Positions 11,869 through 22,419 of a DNA stretch of 64,000 nucleotides are shown here, piece after piece. Each line of letters begins with the position of its first letter. Position 1 is the first letter of the stretch. The translations under genes were made by a program, and so were the position numbers. Source of the DNA: Oscheius dolichura (lineage: Eukaryota; Nematoda; Chromadorea; Rhabditida; Rhabditidae); NCBI GenBank assembly GCA_932521035.1, contig OW051495.1:6448001-6512000 (forward strand). Reading direction: 5' to 3'. Below the pieces are notes generated by a model. That model did not search any database and was not told the origin of the DNA. It worked only from the letters and a program-made list of their open reading frames with translations.

Positions 11869-13710
11869 TCTCTGTCTCCCTCACTTTTTCGGTACCCACG
11901 TTGGTGGTTTCCCATAATAAAGAGAATCTCCTCCCGGACTGCACTCTCATCAGTTGCCATTTCAGACGGTGTTTACTCCATTGGCAGGGATATAAATAAC
12001 ATTCAAAATATTATAAGATTAATACAATTAGAAGGGGTGGGATGCACGTATAAAGGGCCCTCGCAATTAGCAAAAGAAAGCCAGTTGCTCGAAATTTCCG
12101 GCTCACTCCAGCCATAGCCACTTGTTATACAGCTCATATCCCTTTCTTTGCCTGATTCATCCCCATGAACAGACCTTTTTACAGTTTGTGGCAATACTCG
12201 GCTGAAATTACACCCGCCACTCTCATTAGCTACACTTCCCTGTCGGTTTTCGAAACGCGCCCCCGGATCGGTCAAACAGATCTCCCTGAAATAGCCGCTT
12301 CCTCCCCAGTCCAAAGATTTGCATAAAATAGTACGCACTGATTGAACACTCGTCCCTTTCATTAGCCGCGTTTCAGTAGAAAATCACTCCGGATGAGTGA
12401 GGAGAGAAGTTCAAAGGGTCGATGCTAGGTGAAGTGTGCTCTCTTGGCCTCTTCTGTAACCTCTCTCCTCCTGTTTTCTTTTCCCTGCTCCACTACCCTT
12501 TCACAACATCAAAAGGAGGAACTTTGAGGCTGCTTCTCGTGAGTAACATAATTTCAAGTGGAAACAATTAATGGGCGAGGGGAGGTAGGTCATCCCTCTG
12601 GCCGAGCCTAATGCGTTTTGGTGTCCTACCCGTCATTTGGACTCCTCTCCGGTCTAATTGGTCCGTTCTCGGATTAACACATATTAGGTGGCCCGTTGCA
12701 ACTTTTTGTATCCCTCTTCCGCCCATCAGACAAGACTTCTCCTCCTGTTTATAGCCTTTCTTGAAGAATACGAATGGCCATCTCTCCGGGTGTCTACCCG
12801 CCCAAACAATACGTCGGGGAGGAGACGTTAGACTATCCTCCTCGTTATTTTCAACCCTTTTCCACTTCGCCAGGCAGTTATTGTAGTACTTCTTGTTGGG
12901 TAAAGGGGCTAGCCACAAACACCTTCTTGTGTCGTCTATCTCCCGTATTTTCAGTTTTCTCCAGTAATCCCCGTGCTTCTCCCTGTTATTTGAAACTTCG
13001 AAACCCCCGGCTACTTATGATGTGTGACATTTGCAAAACATAGACCGAATTACGTTGACCTAACGAGTCAAAGCTCAAGTTTTTCTATGTGTATTCCTCG
13101 CCTACCCGATGATGATATCTCCCAATCAACAGATCCCCTCCTTTCAACCCTTGCTCCGGATAATTGGATCACTCCAAAGAAAATGATGATTTTTTTTGCG
13201 TCCAGCAATCAGAAGCCACTCAGTCTACACCGTATCAGGCAACGAAGGAAACATAAACAAACATCGACCAGATTCTTGGTATCCGCCGCTCTTCCTGTTC
13301 TGTTCTGATCACTTACAGAAGGAGAGAACACATTCCCGGATTAATCAAGGAACCACCTGGCAAAAAAAAATACAGGAAACCCCATTAAGCTTACCGCCGC
13401 CGAAGCCATTTTTTATTTCGGTAGGAGATATTTCCCTCCTTGGGCCCTACAGTTTAAATAAAGACGGGTACGCAGAGAATGGCCCTGGGCTTTTGGAGAT
13501 AGTGTATAATGTTAGCCCGCCTTCTTGTTGTTCTCCTCCGCCGCCGGCGCGCTATTGTCGTACTTGTTTTGAATAAAAAGAAATCTCCTCCCTTTGACTA
13601 CCTCATAACAAAAATATCCTTTCCTTCTTCTCAATGGTTTTGTTTTTAATTTGTTGTTGGCTCGACTCCATTTTCGCTATTTCAGCCGTGCCCAGCCCAT
13701 TTCCATATTC
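11869..13710. other. Intergenic stretch; no gene recognised
   Basis: About 1.8 kb between two plus-strand genes. A minus-strand open frame at 12003-12362 has no signal peptide, domain or splice partner, and nothing else is supported. Confidence 0.4.
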
Positions 13711-14727
13711 ATGGACACCGTGGCCACTTGGATTGCTTGCGTTCTTCTCTATCTGGTAACTGCCCGGGGTTGTTTCGAACAACCCCAGACTTCAGCTGTC
13801 CATCTCGACAATAACCTGTTCGGTCTACACGATCTACCTCTTTGTCTGCCGGCCCAAGCAGCGGACCTCCTTCACCGGCATCTGCACCACGAGGGGTGTC
13901 TTCCACCTGTCCAATGCCGCTGTCCTCGGCCCCGTTTGTGGTACTATCACCCTCGTGTACGTTCTCTTTTGTTTTGACGGAAGTTGGCTCAGTGTCCTTG
14001 TTCATTTGTCACGGAAATCAACTCAACCATCTATAAATGAATTTTATATGAGGAGGATATCGGAGACATTTCCTGGTCTGGCGACAGAGAACAGAATGTT
14101 TCAGGTCGGCCATTTCGGGATGGGAAATGTCCACCTCCCTCGCCAAAGTCTCCCAGATCTCCTGGTATGCCCTCCCTCCCATTGAAGCAGTCCTCTCTAT
14201 CAAACGGCAGATGGCTATCAGTTTTCCCCACACCTATGGATGTGTCTTCACTCCCATGAATGTCAAGGTATGTCATGGTCAGGGAACTCTCCATAGTCTT
14301 TTACAGTATCTAATGTTGGTCTGGTCATCGACGGCCTTCGCCTTCTGGGTCTGGCGGCTAACTGAAGGTCAGCGGACTACAGGCACACTTCAATTATCAC
14401 TTCAGGATGTTTCGTGTATTTCGCTACCCGGAGTCTCCACTTGGAATACAGCAGCCAGGAGTGTGAAGACTTCGATGTGTTCATTGCGAAATACGTGATG
14501 ATCCCACTGCAGATCCTCTCAATCGCATTGAATTTCCTCACTCTTTATATCATACTGTATTCGAGAGTTAGAGTAGCTTCCATTTGAGAGGGCAATCCAA
14601 TTTTCAGAAAAAGAAGTCCATGAATAACCTGAAGAAGTTCAAGCAGAGGATCAATTACCGGCTGTGTCTCATCTTGGCGGTTCAAAACATCTTCTGGCTG
14701 GCGTCGACGTTGTCCTGGCTGCCTCAG
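13711..14727 (+). CDS. Multi-pass receptor-like membrane protein
   Basis: Exons starting with MDTVATWIACVLLYL follow a ctatttcag site by 26 nt and join in phase through about 14103-14268, 14315-14368, 14405-14570 and 14608-14727. The product has at least six hydrophobic segments, including TIYLFVC in the first, LVWSSTAFAFWVW, MIPLQILSIALNFLTLYII and LILAVQNIFWLAS. A basic linker (KKKSMNNLKKFKQR) before the last one resembles the third intracellular loop of a 7TM receptor. I do not recognise the family. It may be a divergent nematode chemoreceptor related in layout to the genes at 59-62 kb. No seventh helix is found before the intron at 14728. The protein may continue into the ORF at 14874, but the phase does not join. 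Confidence 0.6.
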
Positions 14728-14873
14728 GTAATATTTTACAATTGAAGGGGAGGACAGGAACAACAACATGAATTGGGAAGAACCTTATCCCTTGAAATGT
14801 TTTGACTGGTCTTCGACTATAGTCTATTATCCTTTTCCCCAGTTCAGTCATCTATCAGCCCAACAGCCGGTCG

Positions 14874-15506
14874 ATGTGTATTCCCAAGAAGAAGAAGAGC
14901 GGCGCCACGACTCCGATGAAGAAGAAGGGCCCGATGCCCGGGTCAAAGGCACTCCCGCCGGAGATGAGCAAGAGCAACAGCAGTCTGTTGAAATTATCAG
15001 AACAGGACACGGCCAAAGGTGCTCCAAAAGTAGCGGAAAAAGCTCACAACAAGGGAACGAAGCCGCCAGAAAAGGAGAAGGAGCCGACGACGAAGAAACA
15101 GGACCCGACGCAGAATTACTCTTCCATGGCAGACACGGCCGTGGCGCCGGTGCAACCTCGAAAGAACAACACGAAACCGAAATGGCCGGAGAGGAGCCGC
15201 GGCTGGCAGGAGAAGACCCGGCATTCGCGCCTCGACCCGAGCAGCAATCGCTCGATCTACTTCACCGTGGTCACCGAGCAGTTCGAGAATGCCCAGGCTG
15301 TGCCGCTGTCATACGACTTGAAGAAGGCCCTGAACAACCGGCCGTCGAGCTACGCCTTCGAGTCGGAAGAGGAGGACGAGGACGACACGCTGGCCTTCGT
15401 TGGCCACGAGATGCCGACCATCATTTTCCCGCCGCTGGCCGTCCCCCAGGAACCGGAGGTGGCCCGGCCGAAAAGATACGTGCTCCAACACACCCAGGAG
15501 GACTGA
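14874..15506 (+). CDS. Lys-rich then acidic ORF; own gene or receptor tail
   Basis: 210 codons with codon choice typical of this region (many AAG, CTG, ATC, GCC). The N-terminal half is Lys/Pro-rich (MCIPKKKKSG at the start) and looks disordered. The second half has a more ordered stretch (IYFTVVTEQFENAQAVPL), an acidic run (ESEEEDEDDT) and ends RPKRYVLQHTQED. A splice acceptor (tttccccag) lies 32 nt upstream of the ATG. It may therefore be an independent trans-spliced gene or the cytosolic tail of the receptor-like gene just upstream. The overlapping frame 14768-15550 is open too but has a less natural composition. The function is not recognised. Confidence 0.6.
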   Translation: MCIPKKKKSGATTPMKKKGPMPGSKALPPEMSKSNSSLLKLSEQDTAKGAPKVAEKAHNKGTKPPEKEKEPTTKKQDPTQNYSSMADTAVAPVQPRKNNTKPKWPERSRGWQEKTRHSRLDPSSNRSIYFTVVTEQFENAQAVPLSYDLKKALNNRPSSYAFESEEEDEDDTLAFVGHEMPTIIFPPLAVPQEPEVARPKRYVLQHTQED

Positions 15507-15750
15507 AGAACGACTCCGACCAACTACAGAACATTGTCATAGTTTTCTAAATAAAAAAAAAATTAAAATTGAAACGGCGTCTTATTCTGGGGAGAAATTT
15601 ATGCAGACATGTGTGGAAGCCATGGAGTTTGTGGGTTATTCCGGGTGGAGTACTTTCTTTGATGGCACTCCTCGTCCAGAAGAGCATTCTCGGCTAAACG
15701 AATACTTCAATTAATAGAATCTCCGTTCTCTGTATTGCAAGACATTCCAG

Positions 15751-15914
15751 GTAGAGGCGATGATTGACTCCCGTCTGTGGAAATTCTTCTGCCGGATGGG
15801 GATTCCTCTCATGACACACGCAATTGAGAGGTAGAGTTTATTCATATACAAGCAATATACTGTTCTGCTTCTTTCAGCTTCGGGTTCGCGATGCTCAACA
15901 CCCTGGCCAAGTGA
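15751..15914 (+). CDS. Two C-terminal exons of an unidentified gene
   Basis: Exon 15751 to about 15833 (after ttccag) and a second exon after tttcag (about 15881-15914) join in phase. Together they read VEAMIDSRLWKFFCRMG, continue, and end FGFAMLNTLAK-stop. The stop lies 15 bp from the stop of the convergent globin gene. The upstream exons are unclear. An open frame at 15601-15714 with a hydrophobic alternative frame is nearby but does not join cleanly. This may be the 3' end of the preceding gene, a small gene or a remnant. Confidence 0.3.
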
Positions 15915-15929
15915 GGCTGTTCCCCCGGG

Positions 15930-16715
15930 CTAGATGGTCTCCCGGCTGTCTTCCCTACAATTCCGACACGCCTCCGCCAAGAAGCCTTTCTTCATTTCCC
16001 GTATAACATAGCCCATGAACTTCTCCCACGCCACCGCACTGACTGACGCCGTTGGAAAGATGCCACTGATTTGGAGCTGGAGGAAGCTCTGAATGCTCTA
16101 GGGGTCCGATTATACATACCGTAGTTGGTTCTACCTGTTGGTGGCCGACTTGTCCCAGTGTCGCCCTCTGTGTGGATGTTAAAATTTGCTCAATTATCAC
16201 TTTCTTGAATGCCAGCCAGTTGTCTGCTCCGAAATTCACACCTCTGAAAAAGGTGGTTGTTCTTCCAAAAGATAACTGCCAACCTGTAGAAGTGAACAGC
16301 GCCGATCCGGTGGGCCACCTCTCCTACGGTGGACAGCGGCTCGAAGCCCAAAGCCTTGATAGAATTGTCGAGGAAGGTCTCCATTCTTATTGCCTGAAAT
16401 ATATTGGAAGTGAAAAGTTTGTGGTATAAAATACCTGTAACTGGAACTCCTGTGACTGCAGTAGTCCATCCTTATCGTCCGCGGCTGCCTTGATCCCGAA
16501 ATGGTCCTTGATCAGCGGTTTCAGCTCAATCAGACTCTTCAAGATGTTCTGTCCTAGTGCTCCCCGTTTCTTTGCCCTGAAAGAAGGTTATAAAGAAGAG
16601 AGAAAGAAATAGCCCACCTGCCCCAGGACTCCTTCAAGCTGCGAATCTCCAAATCGGAGAGGTTGTCGTTGTTCTTCTTGGGTTTCTTGGTCAGACCACA
16701 GAGCCAGAAGAACAT
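15930..16715 (-). CDS. Globin (nematode GLB type), five exons
   Basis: Exons 16618-16715, 16435-16576, 16284-16393, 16120-16243 and 15930-16088 give 210 residues. The globin fold is recognisable: helix A (LSDLEIRSLKESW), B-C (LGQNILKSLIELKP), the CD1 Phe (KPLIKDHFGIK), the E helix (AIRMETFLDNSIKALGF), F8 proximal His (HRIGAVHFYRGVNFGA) and the H helix (WEKFMGYVIREMKKGF). It should bind heme and O2 or act in redox or O2 sensing. Introns are very small; the last is 31 nt. The start is 184 bp downstream of the chemoreceptor stop on the same strand, so co-transcription is possible. It is a clear paralog of the plus-strand globin at 20.4-21.4 kb. Confidence 0.92.
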
Positions 16716-16898
16716 CTTCCCGGAAAGACAAACGGGAATTGGTAGGCGGAAGAGGGCGGAAATGAAACCCCGGAGGTTGGGGGTGGAGGCATCGGTAATT
16801 GGCGAGGATTACCAACTGATCCTTCCAGAAATAGACCCCTAGAGACAGGAGATATCATTCCGGAAATTGGTCAAACCCACGAGGAAATTGCCCGACTC

Positions 16899-19087
16899 TC
16901 ACTGATAAACAGCCCGTATAGATGGACTGGCCATTCGGATGGTCCGCTGGCTCGAGTACACCGTTTTCTTGTACTCTGAACGGAAGGAGGAATGGCCGGC
17001 ATCCTAGAAAACACTGTTAGTCATGTGGCCGATGGTTATCTTCGATACCCGGCCTTGGATGGTCTTCACTTCGGATACTGTAATTGACTTTTAGGGGGAT
17101 GGATGGCTTTGGCTTACTCTGATTGGGAGAGGCCCGGCAGGTAACAATACGGATGAGACGGGTACGGTAGGAGACCATGACTAGGAGCATTGTCAGGATA
17201 CTACAGGAGCCGTGAAAAGAGCAACAGATCATTCCGATGTTCGTGATATCTGAAGACACGTCATTCCCGTTGTTATTCAATAGATTATTCTCGGTATTCC
17301 CGTTTAATTCTCTTGAACACCTGGGTTTGATGCGAATAGAAGAGACCAAAGACGTCAAGGAAAGACCACACCCAAGGAATGCTTTTAAATTTAACTTTAA
17401 TAGAAATTGACGTGACTCAGAACTGCACCTGGAGTTGTATTGTTATCTGCTCTCCCGTGATGCAGTTAGACCCCGGGGTTCAAAATGTTTAGTTTCTTTT
17501 CTATTAAATTATCCCTGGCAAATATTTTCCGGTACCATTAAAGGGACTGTCGGGGTTTTTTGGTCAAATTAATCCGATTAGACCAAAAATCACATTGAGG
17601 TGAGGCTCTTCGTTAACTCGCCGGCAATTTTCCTTAGCGACACCTTATCCGTCTCTTTTTTTTCTACAAGTAGACACCAAAAACACCTCCGGAGTCCGTT
17701 TCGATCGAGTTAAAACTCCATTTTTATGTGAATTTTTAAAGGTCTAAAAGATGCCCGATCTTTAAATTTTTATTCGACCGTTAATCCCCTTGAAAAGCGT
17801 ACGTTTCTCGCCAAGCAAGACTCCATCGCAAAAACCGAAAATACCCTCATGATCAGAAAAATGAGGTGAATTTTTCTAAGCTAAAGTTGTTTTTAGTCCC
17901 TGACAGTCCCTTTAAAATTAAGACAGACATCGAGGCGGAAGAGAAAAAACAACATACCGCGATTTAAGATCTGGAGCATATATTGAGCATAGAACATGGC
18001 GAAGAAAGGCACGTAGAGAACCGAGGAGTGGACCAGAAACTAGAGGAGGATGAGACTATTTTATAGGGAATGAGAGGATACCTGGAGGATAAGGCACTTG
18101 AGGTAGTATTTAGCTGTCTTCTTGGTGGTTATGGAGAGAGTGGAAGTGGCACTGGACAGTTTGATATAACAGAAGGCGATCATGGATATGATGAGGACAC
18201 CGTGGATGGCTATGGAAGTGGTCGCGTAGTAGTAGAAGAACCGGGCGTAGGGATCGTATTCGGGGGAGATAGCGATGGTTCCCGGGAGACGCATCTCCTC
18301 CTCGAGAGAGGGGTACATCTTTCCCAATTCCAGGAGAATGTAGGGAGAGTCCGTGAAGGAGAAATAGACCTGGACAGTGGTCATGATGGCGTAGAGGGAG
18401 TAAATGTAGTGGAAGTTGCGAAGGCCCGTGGGCGACAGATGGAGGATGTTCGTGTTCGTCAGGAGGTTGTTGAAACGAAAGTGAAACTGGCTGGCCATAA
18501 TAAGGGCACTCCCTGAAACCGTCATTTTTTAAAAAACAGTGGGATGGCCTTGTGCCCGAACGCTCGATCGCCCCGCATGGACGACCAGAATTTCAACCCA
18601 ATTTCAGCTTTTTTATTTCTTCTAAAAATGAACGTGTTCTGTACTTTGCCCGGGCACTTCGTGAGCTTTCTCCGTATGTTTCAAATTCACAGCTCATTCC
18701 AGGCCAGTTCACATGAACTGGTCCGAACAAAAGGATCAGAATACACCCCCTGCTCGTCACTTACCGACTGAAGATCCTAACCATAGAGTATATGATATTT
18801 TAGTCGGGAGGAAGGACAACAGGCCGCCGCTATAGCCGGCTATCAACGGGGCCAGGATGACGGGAGTGGCTAATACGGTATGAGTCAACTCGGCCAGAAA
18901 GGAACTGAAGAGGATATGGGATAAAAGGGTTGGCTTACAGTATGACATAGCAGAGGAGTAGTCGCCTGTAACTGGGGGAGATGGCCCTGACCCTGACATA
19001 GAGGACACAGTAGATGCCACAGATGAAGACGGGCACCGTGATGACGGGGAAGCAGCGGAGGATGGTCTTGTAGGTGTCGACCAGCAT
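16899..19087 (-). CDS. str/srh-superfamily 7TM chemoreceptor
   Basis: A serpentine receptor of nematode type. In order: TM1 exon (MLVDTYKTILRCFPVITVPV), TM2-3 exon (THTVLATPVILAPLIAGY), a large exon 18070-18516 (FNNLLTNTNILHLSP, then Y-rich extracellular loop and IHGVLIISMIAFCYI), the KYYLKCLILQ motif before TM6, then TM6, and TM7 with SFHGSCSILTMLLVMVSYR. That last motif matches the S-x-HG...M...pYR signature of the family. A tail exon ends RMASPSIRAVYQ-stop. Such receptors sit in sensory cilia and detect odours or tastants. The start is taken at 19087, and a short upstream exon is possible. The intron before TM7 is about 700 bp, far larger than its neighbours, and contains a TIR element. 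Confidence 0.85.
17538..17915. mobile_element. MITE-like element with TIRs in a chemoreceptor intron
   Basis: The left end TAAAGGGACTGTCGGGG (17539-17555) and right end CCCTGACAGTCCCTTTA (17898-17914) are inverted repeats with one mismatch. TTAA occurs at both ends (17538-17541 and 17912-17915), so the target site could be TTAA (piggyBac-like) or TA (Tc1/mariner-like). The roughly 380 bp interior has no coding capacity. This is a non-autonomous DNA transposon candidate. Confidence 0.75.
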
Positions 19088-20393
19088 CGTAGACTGCCCC
19101 GTTCAGAGGTCTTCATGCGCGTGACAAGGCATATATTTTTCACCCTGATGAACTGCAGCTGGAAATGGCTATAACCTGTGGGGCGGAAAGGTAGGGGAAA
19201 GGCAATCTGATAGCCAATTTACTCGAGGATAAGTGAAGTTTGTCCATCTAAAGGGCCATTCAATAGGTACACGGGAGGATGACAAATGAAGGATATTCAG
19301 GAGCAGGAAGACGGGTTGCAACGAAGGGACCAAAGGATCCCATAAATAGACAGACTAGGGGAAGTGGTTTCTTGACCAGATGTGTGTTGTTGTAGTCCCT
19401 TTATTTCCGAGTTCAATCTCACCAAATCTCGTTACGGGTGATATCTGGTATCAGTTGGTGGCGGGGAGAAGAACTCTTCCTGTTCCAATCAGCCATACTT
19501 TATGTCACACTCCCCTCCTACGTGATCATCAATCTGTACCATTTCTCCACTGGAAATGTTCACCAGTTCGTTATCTTTCATTAGCAGACACTTCAAGCCT
19601 CTTCCGTGTAGTTCCAATTAGGTGTAATCCGTTATAGAAATCATCGAGCGGTCAGCGGTGTCTGCAGAGGAAGTTTGGGGGCTCTTCCCTAGATGCGTAC
19701 TGATATCACCTGGCCTTTTTGATCTTTGTCTTATTAGAGGACAAGTATGCCTCCGGCCGCTATCGGCCGCGTTGGGATTAAAAGTTGACGATCGAATTAA
19801 TTTAGACCGTCGGCTTTTCTGCTTCTCTAACTGTCTGATTTTGACCGTCGGATTTGCACAAACGACAGGTCTTACAGACAGACAGAGATCTGCCTATTAT
19901 TAGGGTAGGATATTAGAATAATACTCATGTCAATATGATTCATTTTTCACCTACCGTATATAATAGGGCTAAAAGTTTTCCTTGTATGGTGACTGTGGTG
20001 TTCAGCGAAGTCGTCATGCGCATCAAGCCAGATGAAGCGTCAACGGTGCACATGATACATGAGGAAGAAGACAAGACGAAAAACAAGATATAACTGACTA
20101 AATGTGCCCCCTCTAGAAAGACAGATTTCATCAAAATTGGATTGGATACAAAGTTGCACTCGATTAATTTACAAGTAGTATAGTGGGGAAGTGTTTTTAC
20201 GGAAGTTTAACTTCGCCCCTTGATTTGTAAATCCCTAAAAATAGTCGGAGTGCCGCCTTTCTCTTCTCGAGTCCCACGTAAGCACACCCCCTGATTCTGC
20301 TAATTCATCCAGTCCCTCCTCCTAAAAATCATCCCCCCGGAAATGCGAATCTTCCCGGATAACCCCAGATCACTATCAGTCACTTTCCCCGAG
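19088..20393. other. Intergenic stretch; no gene seen
   Basis: About 1.3 kb between the divergent chemoreceptor and the second globin. A short upstream exon of the receptor may lie near 19140-19260. Otherwise nothing is supported. Confidence 0.35.
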
Positions 20394-21449
20394 ATGTATA
20401 CCCTCCGTCGGTTCATCAAGCGTTGTTTCCCCCACCGTCCCCAAGAATCCGAACTTTCTGCCTCAGAAGTCAGTGCCATCCGGGACTCGTGGTTGAAGTA
20501 AGTCCAAATAGATTCTGAGTTACCGTAATCTGTAGAGCCAGACACGCGGAAATCGGAAAAAGAATTCTATTGGCTCTTATTGACAAGAAGCCGAAGTTTG
20601 CCGAATATTATGGAATCAAGACGACTCTTCTGTCCGTGGGGGACCTCGGTACCAATGAGAACTTCAACCTACAGGTATGTTGAAGTGATGAATTGTAAGA
20701 GAGATACCAATTTCAGGCTCAGAGGATCCAATACTTCTTGGATACGGTAGTCGCCTCGCTGGGATTCTGTTCCGACGACGCGATATACTCCATGGCCAGG
20801 AGGATAGGGCAGATCCATTACTACAAGTGAGTGCCCTTTCCTTCTGTTTTTCTCGGGTTCTTTACTTATCATCCCATGAGAGTATAAGTTCCCCTAGACC
20901 TTTCCCAGACGGCGACAGCCGCTATTTATTTTCTACCCGTCAAAAAAGACGAAAGGATCACACTCTTGTTGATGCTGATTCCATTACGGACATTTCCTAA
21001 CCCGACTAACGCGTATCAGTTAGAAGAGACTCGTCCGGCTACAGTAAGCCGGTGTCTGGCAGCCAGCGTCAACCTGATTGTCCTGTACCCAGAGTGACCA
21101 TTGTTTTGCAGGGGAGTGAATTTCGGGGCCGACAATTGGCTCGCCTTCAAACGGGTCACCATCGACCAGATAATTCTCTATCAGCATCGTAAATACGCCC
21201 GACAGCCTTCTACGATTTCATTTATTGACATCAACCAGGTAGACCTTTACGTTGAGCCGGTGTACGCGAGAAGAAGTTCAGAACATCCCGGAGAACCTGA
21301 CGAATTCGAAGGTCTGCATGGCGACAATTGGATGGAGCAAGTTGATGGCCATCATCATCCGGGAGATGAAACGAGGTGCCGTTCGGTGTCAGGTCAAAGT
21401 AAAGAGAGACATTTCTAGGGTTTCTGGAGGAGGCACAGCGGAGCTGTAG
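20394..21449 (+). CDS. Globin paralog with Tyr at the CD1 position
   Basis: Exons 20394-20497, 20536-20674, 20717-20826, 21112-21238 and 21282-21449 join in phase to 215 residues. Helix A is LSASEVSAIRDSWLK. F8 His is in ARRIGQIHYYKGVNFGA. The H helix is GWSKLMAIIIREMKRG. The CD corner reads KKPKFAEYYGIK, so the residue aligned with the almost invariant CD1 Phe is Tyr. An in-frame upstream ATG at 20343 is an alternative start. It pairs with the minus-strand globin 4.5 kb away: same exon phases and near-identical GVNFGADNWLAFK block. The N-terminus lacks a clear signal peptide, so it is probably intracellular. Ligand binding may differ from a standard globin. Confidence 0.9.
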
Positions 21450-22419
21450 AGACGAGCGATCGTCCGAAGTGATGTGAGCGGGTCCCCGTCGAGCTCTCGC
21501 CGTAATTCCCCGAGATTGCAGTACATTAACAGCGCCATTTCACCTGTCGCCGTCCGACTGCCTCTTTCTTCTTCGAAATATACGTGTTGATTGTCTTTAA
21601 ACGGTTCTCTCCAATAAACATACAGGTGGGAGTCTGTCGCCCTTCTAGGAATTCCTCGTCTGTAATGAAGAGGCCAGCCAAACAAGAAGTCCTCCTACAA
21701 GACGAGTCGTACTGTCTATTTCCTCTGAATAACAAGGGCGTGTTGTATCCTCTGTGTCTGTCTGTATCCTTTATTTTGACCAATTACAAAACTACAAAGT
21801 TAAGAAGTACGGCGGTTGTCGCGGCAACATCCGGCGCCAGTCGTTCGCTGCCTTCGAGAAAAAATGCTCGTACGCCGGGAACTGGCCGTGTAGATTGTTC
21901 TCTTCGAAATTATCTGGTCTATTATGACCTATTACTAATAGCAACTGAGTTTCACAACTTCTAATCGGATGTTGTCACGTTTTCGGGTTCCCATCGACCC
22001 TCGGTGGGAATCATGCATTTGGTTTTATTTCCACCCTCTGAATGCCATACTATAAATTATTGGGTCCGTTCTCATAAAAGTATTCTTTATGTCCTCATAT
22101 GAGCCGAGGTATCTTGAGTACTATTCATCCCCTGGCACTTCTTCAAAATGAGGCATCATCCACCCGGGCCATCCTCCTCCTCCTCTCCTTCTCAATGTTC
22201 CTTCCCCATCCTCTTCCAGTACATGCCCAGAGAATGTTCAGCTTCTCCTTTCCTTCTACTCCTCACCTCATTTCTTTTCCTTCTCCGAATCACCTGGCCG
22301 CAGTCGATACGCCGGCTGGCTGCTACAATTGCCCATGGCGCCTGCTCTAAATGAATTTTCTGTTTGTTCTTATCGATATCCGTTGTCACTTCCGACACTC
22401 TCCTCCCCTTTCCAGAAAT
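21450..22419. other. Intergenic stretch; no gene seen
   Basis: About 1 kb between globin and TRPV genes, both plus strand. No supported exon. A ctttccag site at its end precedes the TRPV start by 4 nt. Confidence 0.4.

Noticed and set aside
12003-12362. 119-codon minus-strand frame with several Cys
   Set aside because: No leader peptide, no splice partner and no recognised Cys pattern.
14768-15550. 260-codon open frame overlapping the Lys-rich ORF
   Set aside because: Its composition is an out-of-frame shadow of the 14874-15506 frame, which has better codon choice and a coherent acidic/ordered C-terminus.
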